A stretch of 38,816 nt of DNA from Myxococcota bacterium. Its GTDB lineage: Bacteria; Myxococcota_A; UBA796; JAJRTE01. This document shows, piece after piece, positions 26,561 through 34,525 of the stretch. The stretch is taken from positions 1-38,816 of the forward strand of contig JAJRTE010000146.1 in assembly GCA_024278455.1 (NCBI GenBank). Reading direction: 5' to 3'. A program made the position numbers and the translations under genes. Positions within the stretch are counted from its first letter, which is position 1, and every line of letters begins with the position of its first letter. Below the pieces are notes generated by a model. It was not told the DNA's origin, searched no databases, and saw only the letters and a program-made list of their open reading frames with translations.

Positions 26561-26576
26561 TGCAAGAACCATTCCC
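26561..26576 (-). promoter_or_regulatory. Candidate sigma-54 promoter for the vWA-kinase-helicase operon
   Basis: Read on the minus strand, GGGAATGGTTCTTGCA has GG-N10-GC spacing, a perfect -12 box (TTGCA) and partial -24 match. Transcription would start near 26550, about 155 bases before the vWA start. It fits regulation by the divergent sigma-54 activator but is a motif match only. Confidence 0.38.
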
Positions 26577-26777
26577 GGCCCCGATGGCGCGGCGGAACGT
26601 GCAAAGGCGTGGTGAGACGGTCGTTGTGGGGACGGGGAAGCTGCCCCGAACCGGCGACATCCGCCGGGCATTGTCGCCAAACGCCGACGCCATGAGGGGA
26701 CCCCGCCTTCCCCGTGGGGGTTGTGGCCCCCGCCGGATATCTGATAATGTCTCGAGCAACGGTTTTGGGAGGCGCCC

Positions 26778-28412
26778 ATGTGGGACGACAAGTTGGATGA
26801 CAATCTGGTGCTCGTTTCCTGGATCGCGACCAACAACGACCCGTTCGGGAGTCGTGACGGGGAGTGGGGGCCGACCCTGACTCTCTTGTTCGATCCGGAT
26901 TCTCCTTGCCGAGGAAAGGTCAAGGATGCGGTTTTCTTCCGGAGGCAACCGGGAGCCGGCCAGGAGGACAGCCTCGAGGCACACGCGCTCAAGGCGACGG
27001 AGAGGGAAATCCGCCGGAAAGACCATACCATCCAGGTCCACGACCGGGTGTGGCACGGAGACGACCCCACGGAACACAAGGCCATCTTCGACTTCATGCG
27101 CCGGGAGTTGCCGCACGTCAGGGAGGCGTTTGCGGGCCGGACACTGGTGATCCATACCAGCCCGGGCACCCCGTCCATGCAGACCATCTGGGTGCTCATG
27201 GGCGAGACAGGATACATCGAACCGCCGTTCGTCCTCGTGAAGTCCTTCAGGAAGGAACACCGGCGCGGGGGGCGGCCGCCGGTCCTTCCGGTGGAGGTCG
27301 GGGTCGAGACGTTCTACAAGCACTACATCGTCTCCCGGCCGGAACGGACCACGTCCGAGGACCAGCAGGTCCTCTGGGACCCCAAGGAGTTCAGGGCGGC
27401 GCGCATGAAGTCCCTGTTCCAGGAAGCACGCCGATTCGCGCACCTCGCCGTCCCTGTCCTCCTGCTCGGCGAGCGGGGAACGGGCAAGACCACCCTGGCC
27501 GGCTGGATCCGGACCCACAGCCCGGCCTGCAAGCCTGAGTTGGACCGCCACTGGCCGGCGGTCCCTTGCGGCCAGTATGTTCCAGAAACCATGCGTGCAG
27601 AACTGTTCGGCTACGTCAAGGGCGCCTTCACCGGCGCCACCCACGACCACGACGGCCTCCTCGCACTGGCGGACGGAGATACCCTGTTCCTGGACTAGGT
27701 GGGCGACGTGAGCCGCGACCTGCAGCGGCTCCTGATCAAGGTGCTCGAGGAGAAAACCTACCACCGCATCGGCGACGACAGGCCGCGAAAGAGCGACTTC
27801 AGGCTCCTCACAGCAACCAACCTCCCTCCCAAGGTGCTGCGGGACCGGCTCGACCTCGACTTCCTGGACCGTATCAGCCCGCTTCGCCTCCACCTCCCCG
27901 CACTCCGGGACATCCCGGAGGAGATCCCTTGGCTCTGGAGAAGGGTCCATCGCACCGCGTGCGCTCGATCCGGTCTGCGCCGTGCGCGCACACTCGACGA
28001 CGCTGCCCACGCACAGATCACGAAGGCCTTGCAACGCCATCCCTTGCCGGGCAACCTCCGCGACCTGTTCCGGGTGGCCTACCGGGTCATCGCCGGCCAA
28101 ACCGACCCCTCCCACCCTCTCGCCGGGAACGACCTCGCCGGCTACGGCCTCCTAGGACTCGAGGAGGAACCTTCCGCATCGTCACCCGTGGTCGGGCTGG
28201 CCCACGCTTTTGACGGAAACAGACGCCTCGCCTCCCACCTGGATCGCTTCGGCCGTATCGAAATCAGGCCCTTCGAGAAGGCGTTCCGGGCCTACTGCGC
28301 CCGGGAAATCATGGCGCTCCGGTCTGAGCGAGGGGCGGCAGTGAAGGACTTGTGCGACGTGGCCGAGCGCACGCTCCGGACTTGGCGGCACCCGAACGAG
28401 TCGGCTGATTGA
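26778..28412 (+). pseudogene. RtcR/CARF-like sigma-54 activator, interrupted by in-frame TAG
   Basis: Full frame of 544 codon positions with TAG at codon 307 (27696-27698). The N-terminus (about 1-180) looks like the CARF-type ligand domain of RtcR regulators: WGPTLTLLFD, then VIHTSPGTPSMQTIWVLMG. The sigma-54 AAA+ domain has Walker A GERGTGKTT (about 230) and GAFTGA (about 284). Walker B reads LFLD-stop-VGDVSRDLQ, where family members have LFLDE, so the stop sits on the catalytic Glu; the rest of the AAA domain and a C-terminal HTH (VKDLCDVAERTLRTW) continue in frame. Without readthrough only an N-terminal 306-residue piece is made, unable to hydrolyse ATP. It is divergent from the vWA operon and is its likely regulator. 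Confidence 0.82.
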
Positions 28413-28499
28413 TGCCGACCATCGGCCAAAATCAGCCCAAAACTACGTATCCATCCCGATACCCAGATCTGCAAGCAATCCCGGAGAAAGTCATATTGT

Positions 28500-28524
28500 C
28501 TTGCTAATTTACCTAGTTAGCAAG
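28500..28524. promoter_or_regulatory. Inverted repeat, likely activator-binding (UAS) site
   Basis: CTTGCTAA (28500-28507) and TTAGCAAG (28517-28524) are perfect 8-base arms around a 9-base centre. The dyad centre lies about 73 bases before the predicted start of the sigma-54 promoter downstream, a typical place for an enhancer-binding protein site. No U-tract follows, so a terminator is unlikely. Confidence 0.6.
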
Positions 28525-28558
28525 AACTCCGCGAATCCGCCACACACTTCTCGCATCT

Positions 28559-28574
28559 TGGCACAAAAGATGCT
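28559..28574 (+). promoter_or_regulatory. Sigma-54 promoter
   Basis: TGGCACAAAAGATGCT matches the -24 consensus TGGCAC fully, keeps GG-N10-GC spacing and has ATGCT for TTGCW. Start expected near 28585. It reads toward the small secreted protein and possibly the activator behind it. Confidence 0.65.
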
Positions 28575-28764
28575 AAAGATCACACGCAACGCCAGGAAAC
28601 GCGGGCTCACCGGCCTGGAAAGGCGTGCGGCCAAACGCTGCACACCGGACAGAAACCGGTAACCACCTTCGCTCCTGGCCTGCGACTCGAGCGGGCCCGT
28701 CTCGACCGACGCCAGAAATATCAACCCGAAATGCCGCCCCGCGCGGCAACAGGAGACGTGCGCC

Positions 28765-29235
28765 ATGCTATCGAACCATCTCGTTCTTCAGATCTCGCTC
28801 CTTGTTTCTGCACTGCCGATCTCCGGGGCCCTCGCCCAGTCTGCCAGGACGTTCGAAGAGGCACCCCTGGACCCCTGGGATGACGTGACGCCGGCACCGA
28901 GCGACTTCGGTTTCGATGACGACATCCCCGGGGAACCCGACGCCCCTTGCCCGGAAGGCGTATCCTGCTCGGTGTTCGGGTGGGAAGACATGCCACGGGA
29001 CCTCCGCCCGGGACGGTCCCCCGAAGCACCCGGCAACCTGGGCTTCGACGAGGAAATCGACCCGGGCGATTCGCAGGAGATCGACGAGGACTTCTTGTCC
29101 AGGTCCTCGTTCGACGAGCCATACACGGGGACCGGCGACCCATGGGTCCCCGACACGACACCCACGGGCCAGGGAACGGACGACGTGGCGCCCCCGTGCC
29201 AGGAGACAGGAGGAGCCTCCTGTCACGATTGGTGA
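28765..29235 (+). CDS. Small acidic secreted protein
   Basis: 156 residues. A signal peptide (about 1-24, cleavage near ALAQS) and a mature part very rich in Asp, Glu, Pro and Gly. Two similar acidic stretches, DFGFDDDIPGEPDAP and NLGFDEEIDPGDSQE, suggest an old internal duplication. Four Cys occur as two pairs (PCPEGVSC and PCQETGGASC). No domain recognised. AGGAG lies about ten bases before the ATG. Expressed from the sigma-54 promoter at 28559, it precedes the large activator gene by 190 bp in the same direction; it may be an envelope protein or a secreted ligand, which is speculative. Confidence 0.65.
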   Translation: MLSNHLVLQISLLVSALPISGALAQSARTFEEAPLDPWDDVTPAPSDFGFDDDIPGEPDAPCPEGVSCSVFGWEDMPRDLRPGRSPEAPGNLGFDEEIDPGDSQEIDEDFLSRSSFDEPYTGTGDPWVPDTTPTGQGTDDVAPPCQETGGASCHDW

Positions 29236-29253
29236 TCATCTGTTGCCATACCA

Positions 29254-29269
29254 TGGTACGTTGTAGGCT
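29254..29269 (+). promoter_or_regulatory. Sigma-54-like site before the large activator
   Basis: TGGTACGTTGTAGGCT has five of six -24 bases and GG-N10-GC spacing, but a poor -12 box (AGGCT). It overlaps a 10-base palindrome (TACCATGGTA, 29249-29258). Possible autoregulatory promoter; weak. Confidence 0.25.
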
Positions 29270-29424
29270 CGCAAGCCTTCTGCCGCGGAATGGCGCGGCG
29301 TCGGGGATGGTACCGGGACTCCAAAGGCCGGCCGGACCCTGGATTCGACGTGGATCCATACGTTGCTACCGGCCGGGCAACGGCGTGGATGGGCACGGCA
29401 GGCGAGTGTGCGGAGGAGGAAACG

Positions 29425-32400
29425 ATGGAAACGGGGGCCGCGTTGCGGGTCGTGGACGCCCGATACCACGTAGAGGAGACGTTGGTAGAGGACGACCGGC
29501 GCCGGGTCTTCCGGGCGCGGGACCGGGTGTTTCGGCGAACTGTCGTGATCAAGGGCATGTTCGGGGACCCGGAGCCCGTGGTGGACGAGTTCCGCCGGCT
29601 ACGGCGTGCTGCGCACCCCCGGATTTCGGCCCCGCTGGACATCGGAAGGACCATTTTCGAAGAGCGCGGGAGGCCATTCTGGTACTTCACGCAGGAGTGG
29701 CTGTCCGGCTCGCCCCTGGCCCGGGAGGTGGGCCGAATCGAACCCGTGGACCTGCTGGACTGCGCGCGGGACCTCCTCGAGCTGGTGGCCTTTCTCCACG
29801 ACTCCGGGCTCAACCGTCTGGACCTGAAGCCGGCGCACATCCTGCGTTCTCCGCGTGGGTGGTGCCTGATCGACCTGGACCAGGCGAGAGAGGCGGGCCC
29901 GTTGCAAGCCCTCGAGCTGCACGGGACCCTGGCCTATGCTGCCCCGGAAGTCCTGGGGGGCGAATCCATCGGGCCCTTGTCCGACCTGTACAGCGTCGGC
30001 GCGGTGCTGTACGAAGCCATGACCGGGCACCCGCGTCGTTTGCACGGTGAGACGCTAGAGGAGATCCGCCGTTTTCTGGAGGATGCGCCGCCTCCCTCGC
30101 TCCCGGAAAGATGGGGGTCGGAAGCGCCGGCCTTGTGCAGCCTTGTGCGGACGCTCTTGGCTTCCAGGCCGTCGGACCGTCCTGCCAACGCTGCAGCCGC
30201 ACGAGACTTGCTGGACGACAGCGCTCGCGGACGCTTTCCGTGGCGCAGCCGCTGTCCACCTCCCACCCCGCGCCTGGCGGGCCGGGAAGGCGTCTTGCAG
30301 GCGCTCGAGGACGCCGTCGAGGCCGCGCTCGAAAGGGAAGGGGGCGCGGTGGTGGTGGCCGGGCCCTCCGGGTCCGGCCGGACCCGTCTACTGGTCGAAC
30401 TGAAGGACAAGTGGCAGGCGGCCGGACACCCGGTGTTCCTGCTGGGCGCGCGAGACCCTGGTGCGGCGGGCGGCTGTCTCCCCCCCGTCGCCGACTATCT
30501 CCGCGCCCGCGCCGGCGTCGAGACCGGGACGGCCAGCCGCTCGGAGGCTGGTCCGAACGGCACGCAGGTGACCGAACTCCTCGAGCTTGGGCTTCGCGCC
30601 GCGGAGCGGCTCGATGCCTCTCCCCGGATCCTCCTCGACGACGCCAGCGAACTCGGGACGCATGAACGGTCGGCACTGGAAAGGGTCCTGTCGTACCTCC
30701 CAGGCAGCCGGCTGGTGGTCGTGCTGGCGGTGGAGACTTCGCCGGCGTCCTTTCCCGGAGAACAAGGTGCGTCCTCCCCGGTCTCGTCCGGGTCCACCTG
30801 GAGCAGGACGCTCTCGGCCATGCGCCGGGTCACCCTCGGCCCTCTCGAGGAGGATAGCGTTCGGGCCCTGTCCGAGGAGGTCCTGGGAGCCGGGATTCTC
30901 CAGGGGAGCCGCCCGCTAGAGGAACTGGTTCGACTCACGGGCGGGTGGCCTGTCCGCATCCTGCACTGTCTCTCGTTCCTCTGGCGCAACCCCGGGGCAA
31001 GACTGGACGCCTGGCGATGGGAAGATGCTTCCGCGCTGGCTGCCTCCGCGCTGGCCAGGCTCTCGCCCCGGTGCACGGCCCTGTTGCGCCACCTCGCTTG
31101 CCTGGAGATCCCGTTCGATCTCCCCGTTGCGCGCGTGATACAGGAGACGCTCCCGGACGCGCCGACCGGTGGCAACCCCGGGCAGCCGGTGGAAACGGCC
31201 CTCGAGGAACTCGTGGCGGCCGGGTTCCTTTCCCGCTCGGTGCGAAACGACAAGGCCTATTTCCAGTTGCAGGATCGCATCCTCCAGGTGGCGATGCAGG
31301 AATCTCTCGGCGACCGTGCTCCCTCGTTCCACCTGCGGGTGGCCGAAGCGTTGGACCTGGCGACCACGGTCCACGACCTCCCCATTCCGCCGGCCGAGAT
31401 CGCCCGTCGATACATGGACGGGCAGATGCCGGCACGGGCGCTTCCCCACCTCAAGCAGGCCGTCGAGCACGCGGAAGAGCGGGAAGACTGGCACGAATCC
31501 GCCGGCCTCCACGCCCTGCTGATCACCGGACTCGAGCAACTCGGGAAACCCGTCGCGGTCCAGCGGCAGCGGCGCGCCGACGCGCTGGAGAAAGTCCACT
31601 TGTACCAGGAGGCACGCGAAGAGTTGGAAGCGGCTCGCGAGGACGCGGCTTCGCTCACCTCCCACCAACATGCGCGGGTACTCGCGGCACTCGGCCGCAT
31701 TCTGACCGTGCTGGGGAGCCACGAAGCGGCCCGCCAGCGTCTCGAGCAGGCGCTGGAACTCCTGCGCGACGGCACCGATGCCACGGGGCACACCGTCGTT
31801 GCCCACCGTCTCGCCTGGCTCCACTTCGAGATGGGCCATCTGGACTCGGCGCAAGACATCCTCGTCCGGCTGCCCCATCCTCCGCCGAACGAGCAGACCC
31901 TGCACCTCGACCGGCTCCACCTGGATGCCACCCTGGCCATCCGGACCGGAAACCTTCCTCCCGCGATGGCGGATCGCCTGGAGAAAGGGGCCTCTCTCGC
32001 CGAACAGGTTGGGCGCCCGGACCTGGCGCTGACCCTGACCAACTGCCTGGTGGACATTCACCGCCGGCAAGGTGACCGGGCGGCCACAGGAGCAGCGTTC
32101 GAGGAGCTGGTCGAACGCGCGTACCGTCACCATGACCTGGCTCGAGAAGCCGCAGCCAGGCACAACCATGCGCTCTGGCTCGGGGAAACGGGCGACCCGG
32201 AACGGGCTGCCCATGAACTGGAGCGTGCAGCGGCCCTCTATGATCGGCTTGGCCACGCCGCTCGTGCCACGCGCAACCGGCTCACCCTGGTGGAACTGCT
32301 CCTGGAAGCCGGCCGACTGGACCACGCCCGTACCCTGCTGCAGCAGACTCGAGACGCGGTGACTGCTGGCAACGACACCGTGACCACTCTCGGCCACGCA

Positions 32401-34275
32401 CTCCTCGAGACCCGGTTGCAGCGCCTCGACGGGCAGAACGAAGGTCTCGACGCCGTTCTCGCATCGCTGCGAGAGCGGATGCAGCAGGCCGGCCTCACCG
32501 AAATGGGACTCGAGGCCTTGGCGGAACGCATGACCCTGGCCCTCGCCGCCGGGAGAAACGATGTTGCCGTCCGGCTGTCCGTGGAGGCGGCCGGAGACCT
32601 GGAAAAGGTTGCCGACAGGCGACTCACGGAGCGGATCCATCGCCTGGCGGCCGAGGCGCACCAGAACCTCGCCGCGGCCCTGGCTCCTCCAGGTGTGCCC
32701 CGGGCCGGGACGCCACCGGCGCCCACGCTCCCCGCCCCTCCGGACCACGCCGACCTCTGGATCGAACGCATCACCGAGCTTCTGCATGTCGCCGACAGCG
32801 AGGCCGAACTGGCCGCCCGGCTGGCCAGGCTCGCGGGTGACATCGTGCATGGACGCGGGCTCGTGCTCCTGTTCGATGGCTCGCGTCCCCAGGTGGTGAG
32901 AGGACACGGAGACTTCGACGAGGACCTGGGGGATATCTCGGAAACCGTGCTGGAACGGGTCCGCAGTACCCGCCGCCCCTACACCTGCCCCGATATCCTG
33001 GCCAGCTCGGAAATGAGCCGGATTCGAAGTCTCCGCGCACGCAACGTCCGGAGCCTGGTTTGTCACCCGGTCCTGCGCGACAACGCCTGCATCGGTGTCA
33101 TCTACGTGGACCACGGGGAGCCCCGGGAGGTGGCCCGCCCCCATGTCACCGGTACCATCGGACGGATCGCCGTGCTCGCCGCCGACTTCCTCGAGCGAAT
33201 CGCCCGGTCCCGCAGGACGGAGATCGAGCCGAGTCCGGTGTTCGGGCTGCTCGGAGAAAGTCCCCCCATGCTCGAGTTGCGCCGGCGACTGGAAGCCTAT
33301 GCCCGCTCCACTCGAGACGACCTGACCATATTGTTCCTCGGGGAGACAGGTACGGGGAAGTCCGTGGTTGCCAGGGCACTGCACGAACAGGGCAGGCGCA
33401 ACGAAGGACCGTTCGTGCCCGCGAACTGCGCCGCCATGCCCACCAGCCTCTTCCCATCCCAGATGTTCGGCCACGTCAAGGGCGCCTTTACCGGCGCGGT
33501 CACATCTCAACCTGGTCTGTTCGAACTGGCCAGGGGCGGCACCCTGTTTCTGGATGAAATCGGAGAACTACCGCTGCAAAATCAGGCGGCCCTCCTCGAG
33601 CCACTCGGAGGAACGCGGCGATTCCGCCCCCTGGGCGCCGCCCAGAGCCAGGAACGGCAGATCGATTTCCACCTGTTCTGCGCCACCACGCGCGACCTGG
33701 AGGAAGCGGTGAAGCGGCGAGATTTCCGGAGTGAACTGCTGCGTCGCATCAACGTGAACGTGTGCCGCATCCCGCCGCTACGGGAACGAGGCGCGGGTGA
33801 CATCGACCTCATCACCGGTACCTTGCTGGCAGGAATCCTCGGCGAACACGCTCCGGTGCCCAAGGAGTGGGTGGACCCCTCGAACCACCTGACCCGCCGG
33901 GCGCTCGCTTTCCTCCACGAATACGACTGGCCACACAACGTAGCTCAACTAGAAAACCTCTTCAAAAACGAGATGATACGGCAGGTTCTCACCCAGAAGG
34001 GAGGAGGCCGCGTCGAACGGAACCTCCTCGAGGAGGCGTTGGGACAGGAAGCCAGGCCGGCCATCGTCCCGCTACCGGGCCGGGCCGATCGAGGCCCGCC
34101 CCCAGGCCTCACGAACGAGGCGCTCGATGCCTGGTGGCGGCAGACCAAGAGCACCTACTTCTTCGAGGTGTATGAGCAGCAGGGCCGGAACGTGACGCGC
34201 ACCGCCCGGGCACTGGAATGCGGGCGGGACCTGGTGTACAAGTTCGTGCCTGCCGCGGGAAAGAAGCGTTCGTGA
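29425..34275 (+). CDS. Multidomain sigma-54 activator: kinase-like, ATPase, TPR, GAF, AAA+, HTH
   Basis: 1616 residues from ATG 29425 (GGAGGAGG just upstream; the frame to 29290 is extra). Order: kinase-like domain (about 10-275), AAA-16-like ATPase (about 286-600), TPR-like helical repeats (about 660-1090), GAF (about 1110-1260), sigma-54 AAA+ (about 1270-1520) and HTH (about 1560-1612). The last AAA+ is complete: GETGTGKS, GAFTGA and LFLDEIGE. The kinase is degenerate: no Gly loop, RLDLKPAHIL for HRDLKPxNIL (Asn replaced by His), and DLD for DFG. The ATPase P-loop reads GPSGSGRT, with Arg for Lys. The front domains probably sense ligands or bind partners rather than catalyse. Targets may include the sigma-54 promoter at 28559. 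Confidence 0.92.
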   Translation: METGAALRVVDARYHVEETLVEDDRRRVFRARDRVFRRTVVIKGMFGDPEPVVDEFRRLRRAAHPRISAPLDIGRTIFEERGRPFWYFTQEWLSGSPLAREVGRIEPVDLLDCARDLLELVAFLHDSGLNRLDLKPAHILRSPRGWCLIDLDQAREAGPLQALELHGTLAYAAPEVLGGESIGPLSDLYSVGAVLYEAMTGHPRRLHGETLEEIRRFLEDAPPPSLPERWGSEAPALCSLVRTLLASRPSDRPANAAAARDLLDDSARGRFPWRSRCPPPTPRLAGREGVLQALEDAVEAALEREGGAVVVAGPSGSGRTRLLVELKDKWQAAGHPVFLLGARDPGAAGGCLPPVADYLRARAGVETGTASRSEAGPNGTQVTELLELGLRAAERLDASPRILLDDASELGTHERSALERVLSYLPGSRLVVVLAVETSPASFPGEQGASSPVSSGSTWSRTLSAMRRVTLGPLEEDSVRALSEEVLGAGILQGSRPLEELVRLTGGWPVRILHCLSFLWRNPGARLDAWRWEDASALAASALARLSPRCTALLRHLACLEIPFDLPVARVIQETLPDAPTGGNPGQPVETALEELVAAGFLSRSVRNDKAYFQLQDRILQVAMQESLGDRAPSFHLRVAEALDLATTVHDLPIPPAEIARRYMDGQMPARALPHLKQAVEHAEEREDWHESAGLHALLITGLEQLGKPVAVQRQRRADALEKVHLYQEAREELEAAREDAASLTSHQHARVLAALGRILTVLGSHEAARQRLEQALELLRDGTDATGHTVVAHRLAWLHFEMGHLDSAQDILVRLPHPPPNEQTLHLDRLHLDATLAIRTGNLPPAMADRLEKGASLAEQVGRPDLALTLTNCLVDIHRRQGDRAATGAAFEELVERAYRHHDLAREAAARHNHALWLGETGDPERAAHELERAAALYDRLGHAARATRNRLTLVELLLEAGRLDHARTLLQQTRDAVTAGNDTVTTLGHALLETRLQRLDGQNEGLDAVLASLRERMQQAGLTEMGLEALAERMTLALAAGRNDVAVRLSVEAAGDLEKVADRRLTERIHRLAAEAHQNLAAALAPPGVPRAGTPPAPTLPAPPDHADLWIERITELLHVADSEAELAARLARLAGDIVHGRGLVLLFDGSRPQVVRGHGDFDEDLGDISETVLERVRSTRRPYTCPDILASSEMSRIRSLRARNVRSLVCHPVLRDNACIGVIYVDHGEPREVARPHVTGTIGRIAVLAADFLERIARSRRTEIEPSPVFGLLGESPPMLELRRRLEAYARSTRDDLTILFLGETGTGKSVVARALHEQGRRNEGPFVPANCAAMPTSLFPSQMFGHVKGAFTGAVTSQPGLFELARGGTLFLDEIGELPLQNQAALLEPLGGTRRFRPLGAAQSQERQIDFHLFCATTRDLEEAVKRRDFRSELLRRINVNVCRIPPLRERGAGDIDLITGTLLAGILGEHAPVPKEWVDPSNHLTRRALAFLHEYDWPHNVAQLENLFKNEMIRQVLTQKGGGRVERNLLEEALGQEARPAIVPLPGRADRGPPPGLTNEALDAWWRQTKSTYFFEVYEQQGRNVTRTARALECGRDLVYKFVPAAGKKRS

Positions 34276-34362
34276 CGACGAACGGCGCTCGCGCGTCCCC
34301 GCCGATCCCGAAGGCCGCGGCGCACCCCTTGGCCGGCAGGGGTCCATCCGGACGCGAGCCGG

Positions 34363-34391
34363 TTGCGAGTCGCGGGTGGCCGTGGTACGCT
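34363..34391 (+). promoter_or_regulatory. Weak housekeeping-type promoter before the OLD-like gene
   Basis: TTGCGA (34363-34368) and TACGCT (34386-34391) are 17 bases apart, with a start near 34398. The surrounding 34276-34525 gap shows no gene. Modest match only. Confidence 0.22.
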
Positions 34392-34525
34392 CGCGCCGTA
34401 TCGCACCGGTTGGCGCGCAGTGGACCAGCCGGGTTCCGCCCCCGACAGCGCTGGATCGGCGCGAGGTATCGCACGCTCCGAACGAGAACGACATCCGAAA
34501 TTGGACGCAACCAGGACTACCGACC

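Larger units (their letters stand above)
26395..26777. other. Divergent intergenic region with sigma-54-like sites
   Basis: 383 bp between the vWA gene (minus) and the sigma-54 activator (plus), with no convincing gene. It is locally A/T-richer around 26475-26535. It holds one GG-N10-GC element on each strand with a perfect TTGCA -12 box (listed separately). The activator has GGGAGG as ribosome-binding site about six bases before its ATG. Confidence 0.6.
28413..28764. other. Intergenic region with sigma-54 promoter and upstream dyad
   Basis: 352 bp, visibly richer in A/T than its surroundings, with no gene I can support. It holds a dyad at 28500-28524 and a sigma-54 promoter at 28559-28574, then a ~180-base leader before the acidic secreted-protein gene. 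Confidence 0.7.

Noticed and set aside
27696..27698. Pyrrolysine codon
   Set aside because: The position is the Walker B glutamate of an AAA+ domain, not a methylamine methyltransferase site, and TAG ends other genes in the window.
30916..33510. Minus-strand open frame of 864 codons
   Set aside because: Antisense to the large sigma-54 activator. It is typical of GC-rich DNA, with no start context and no recognisable family.
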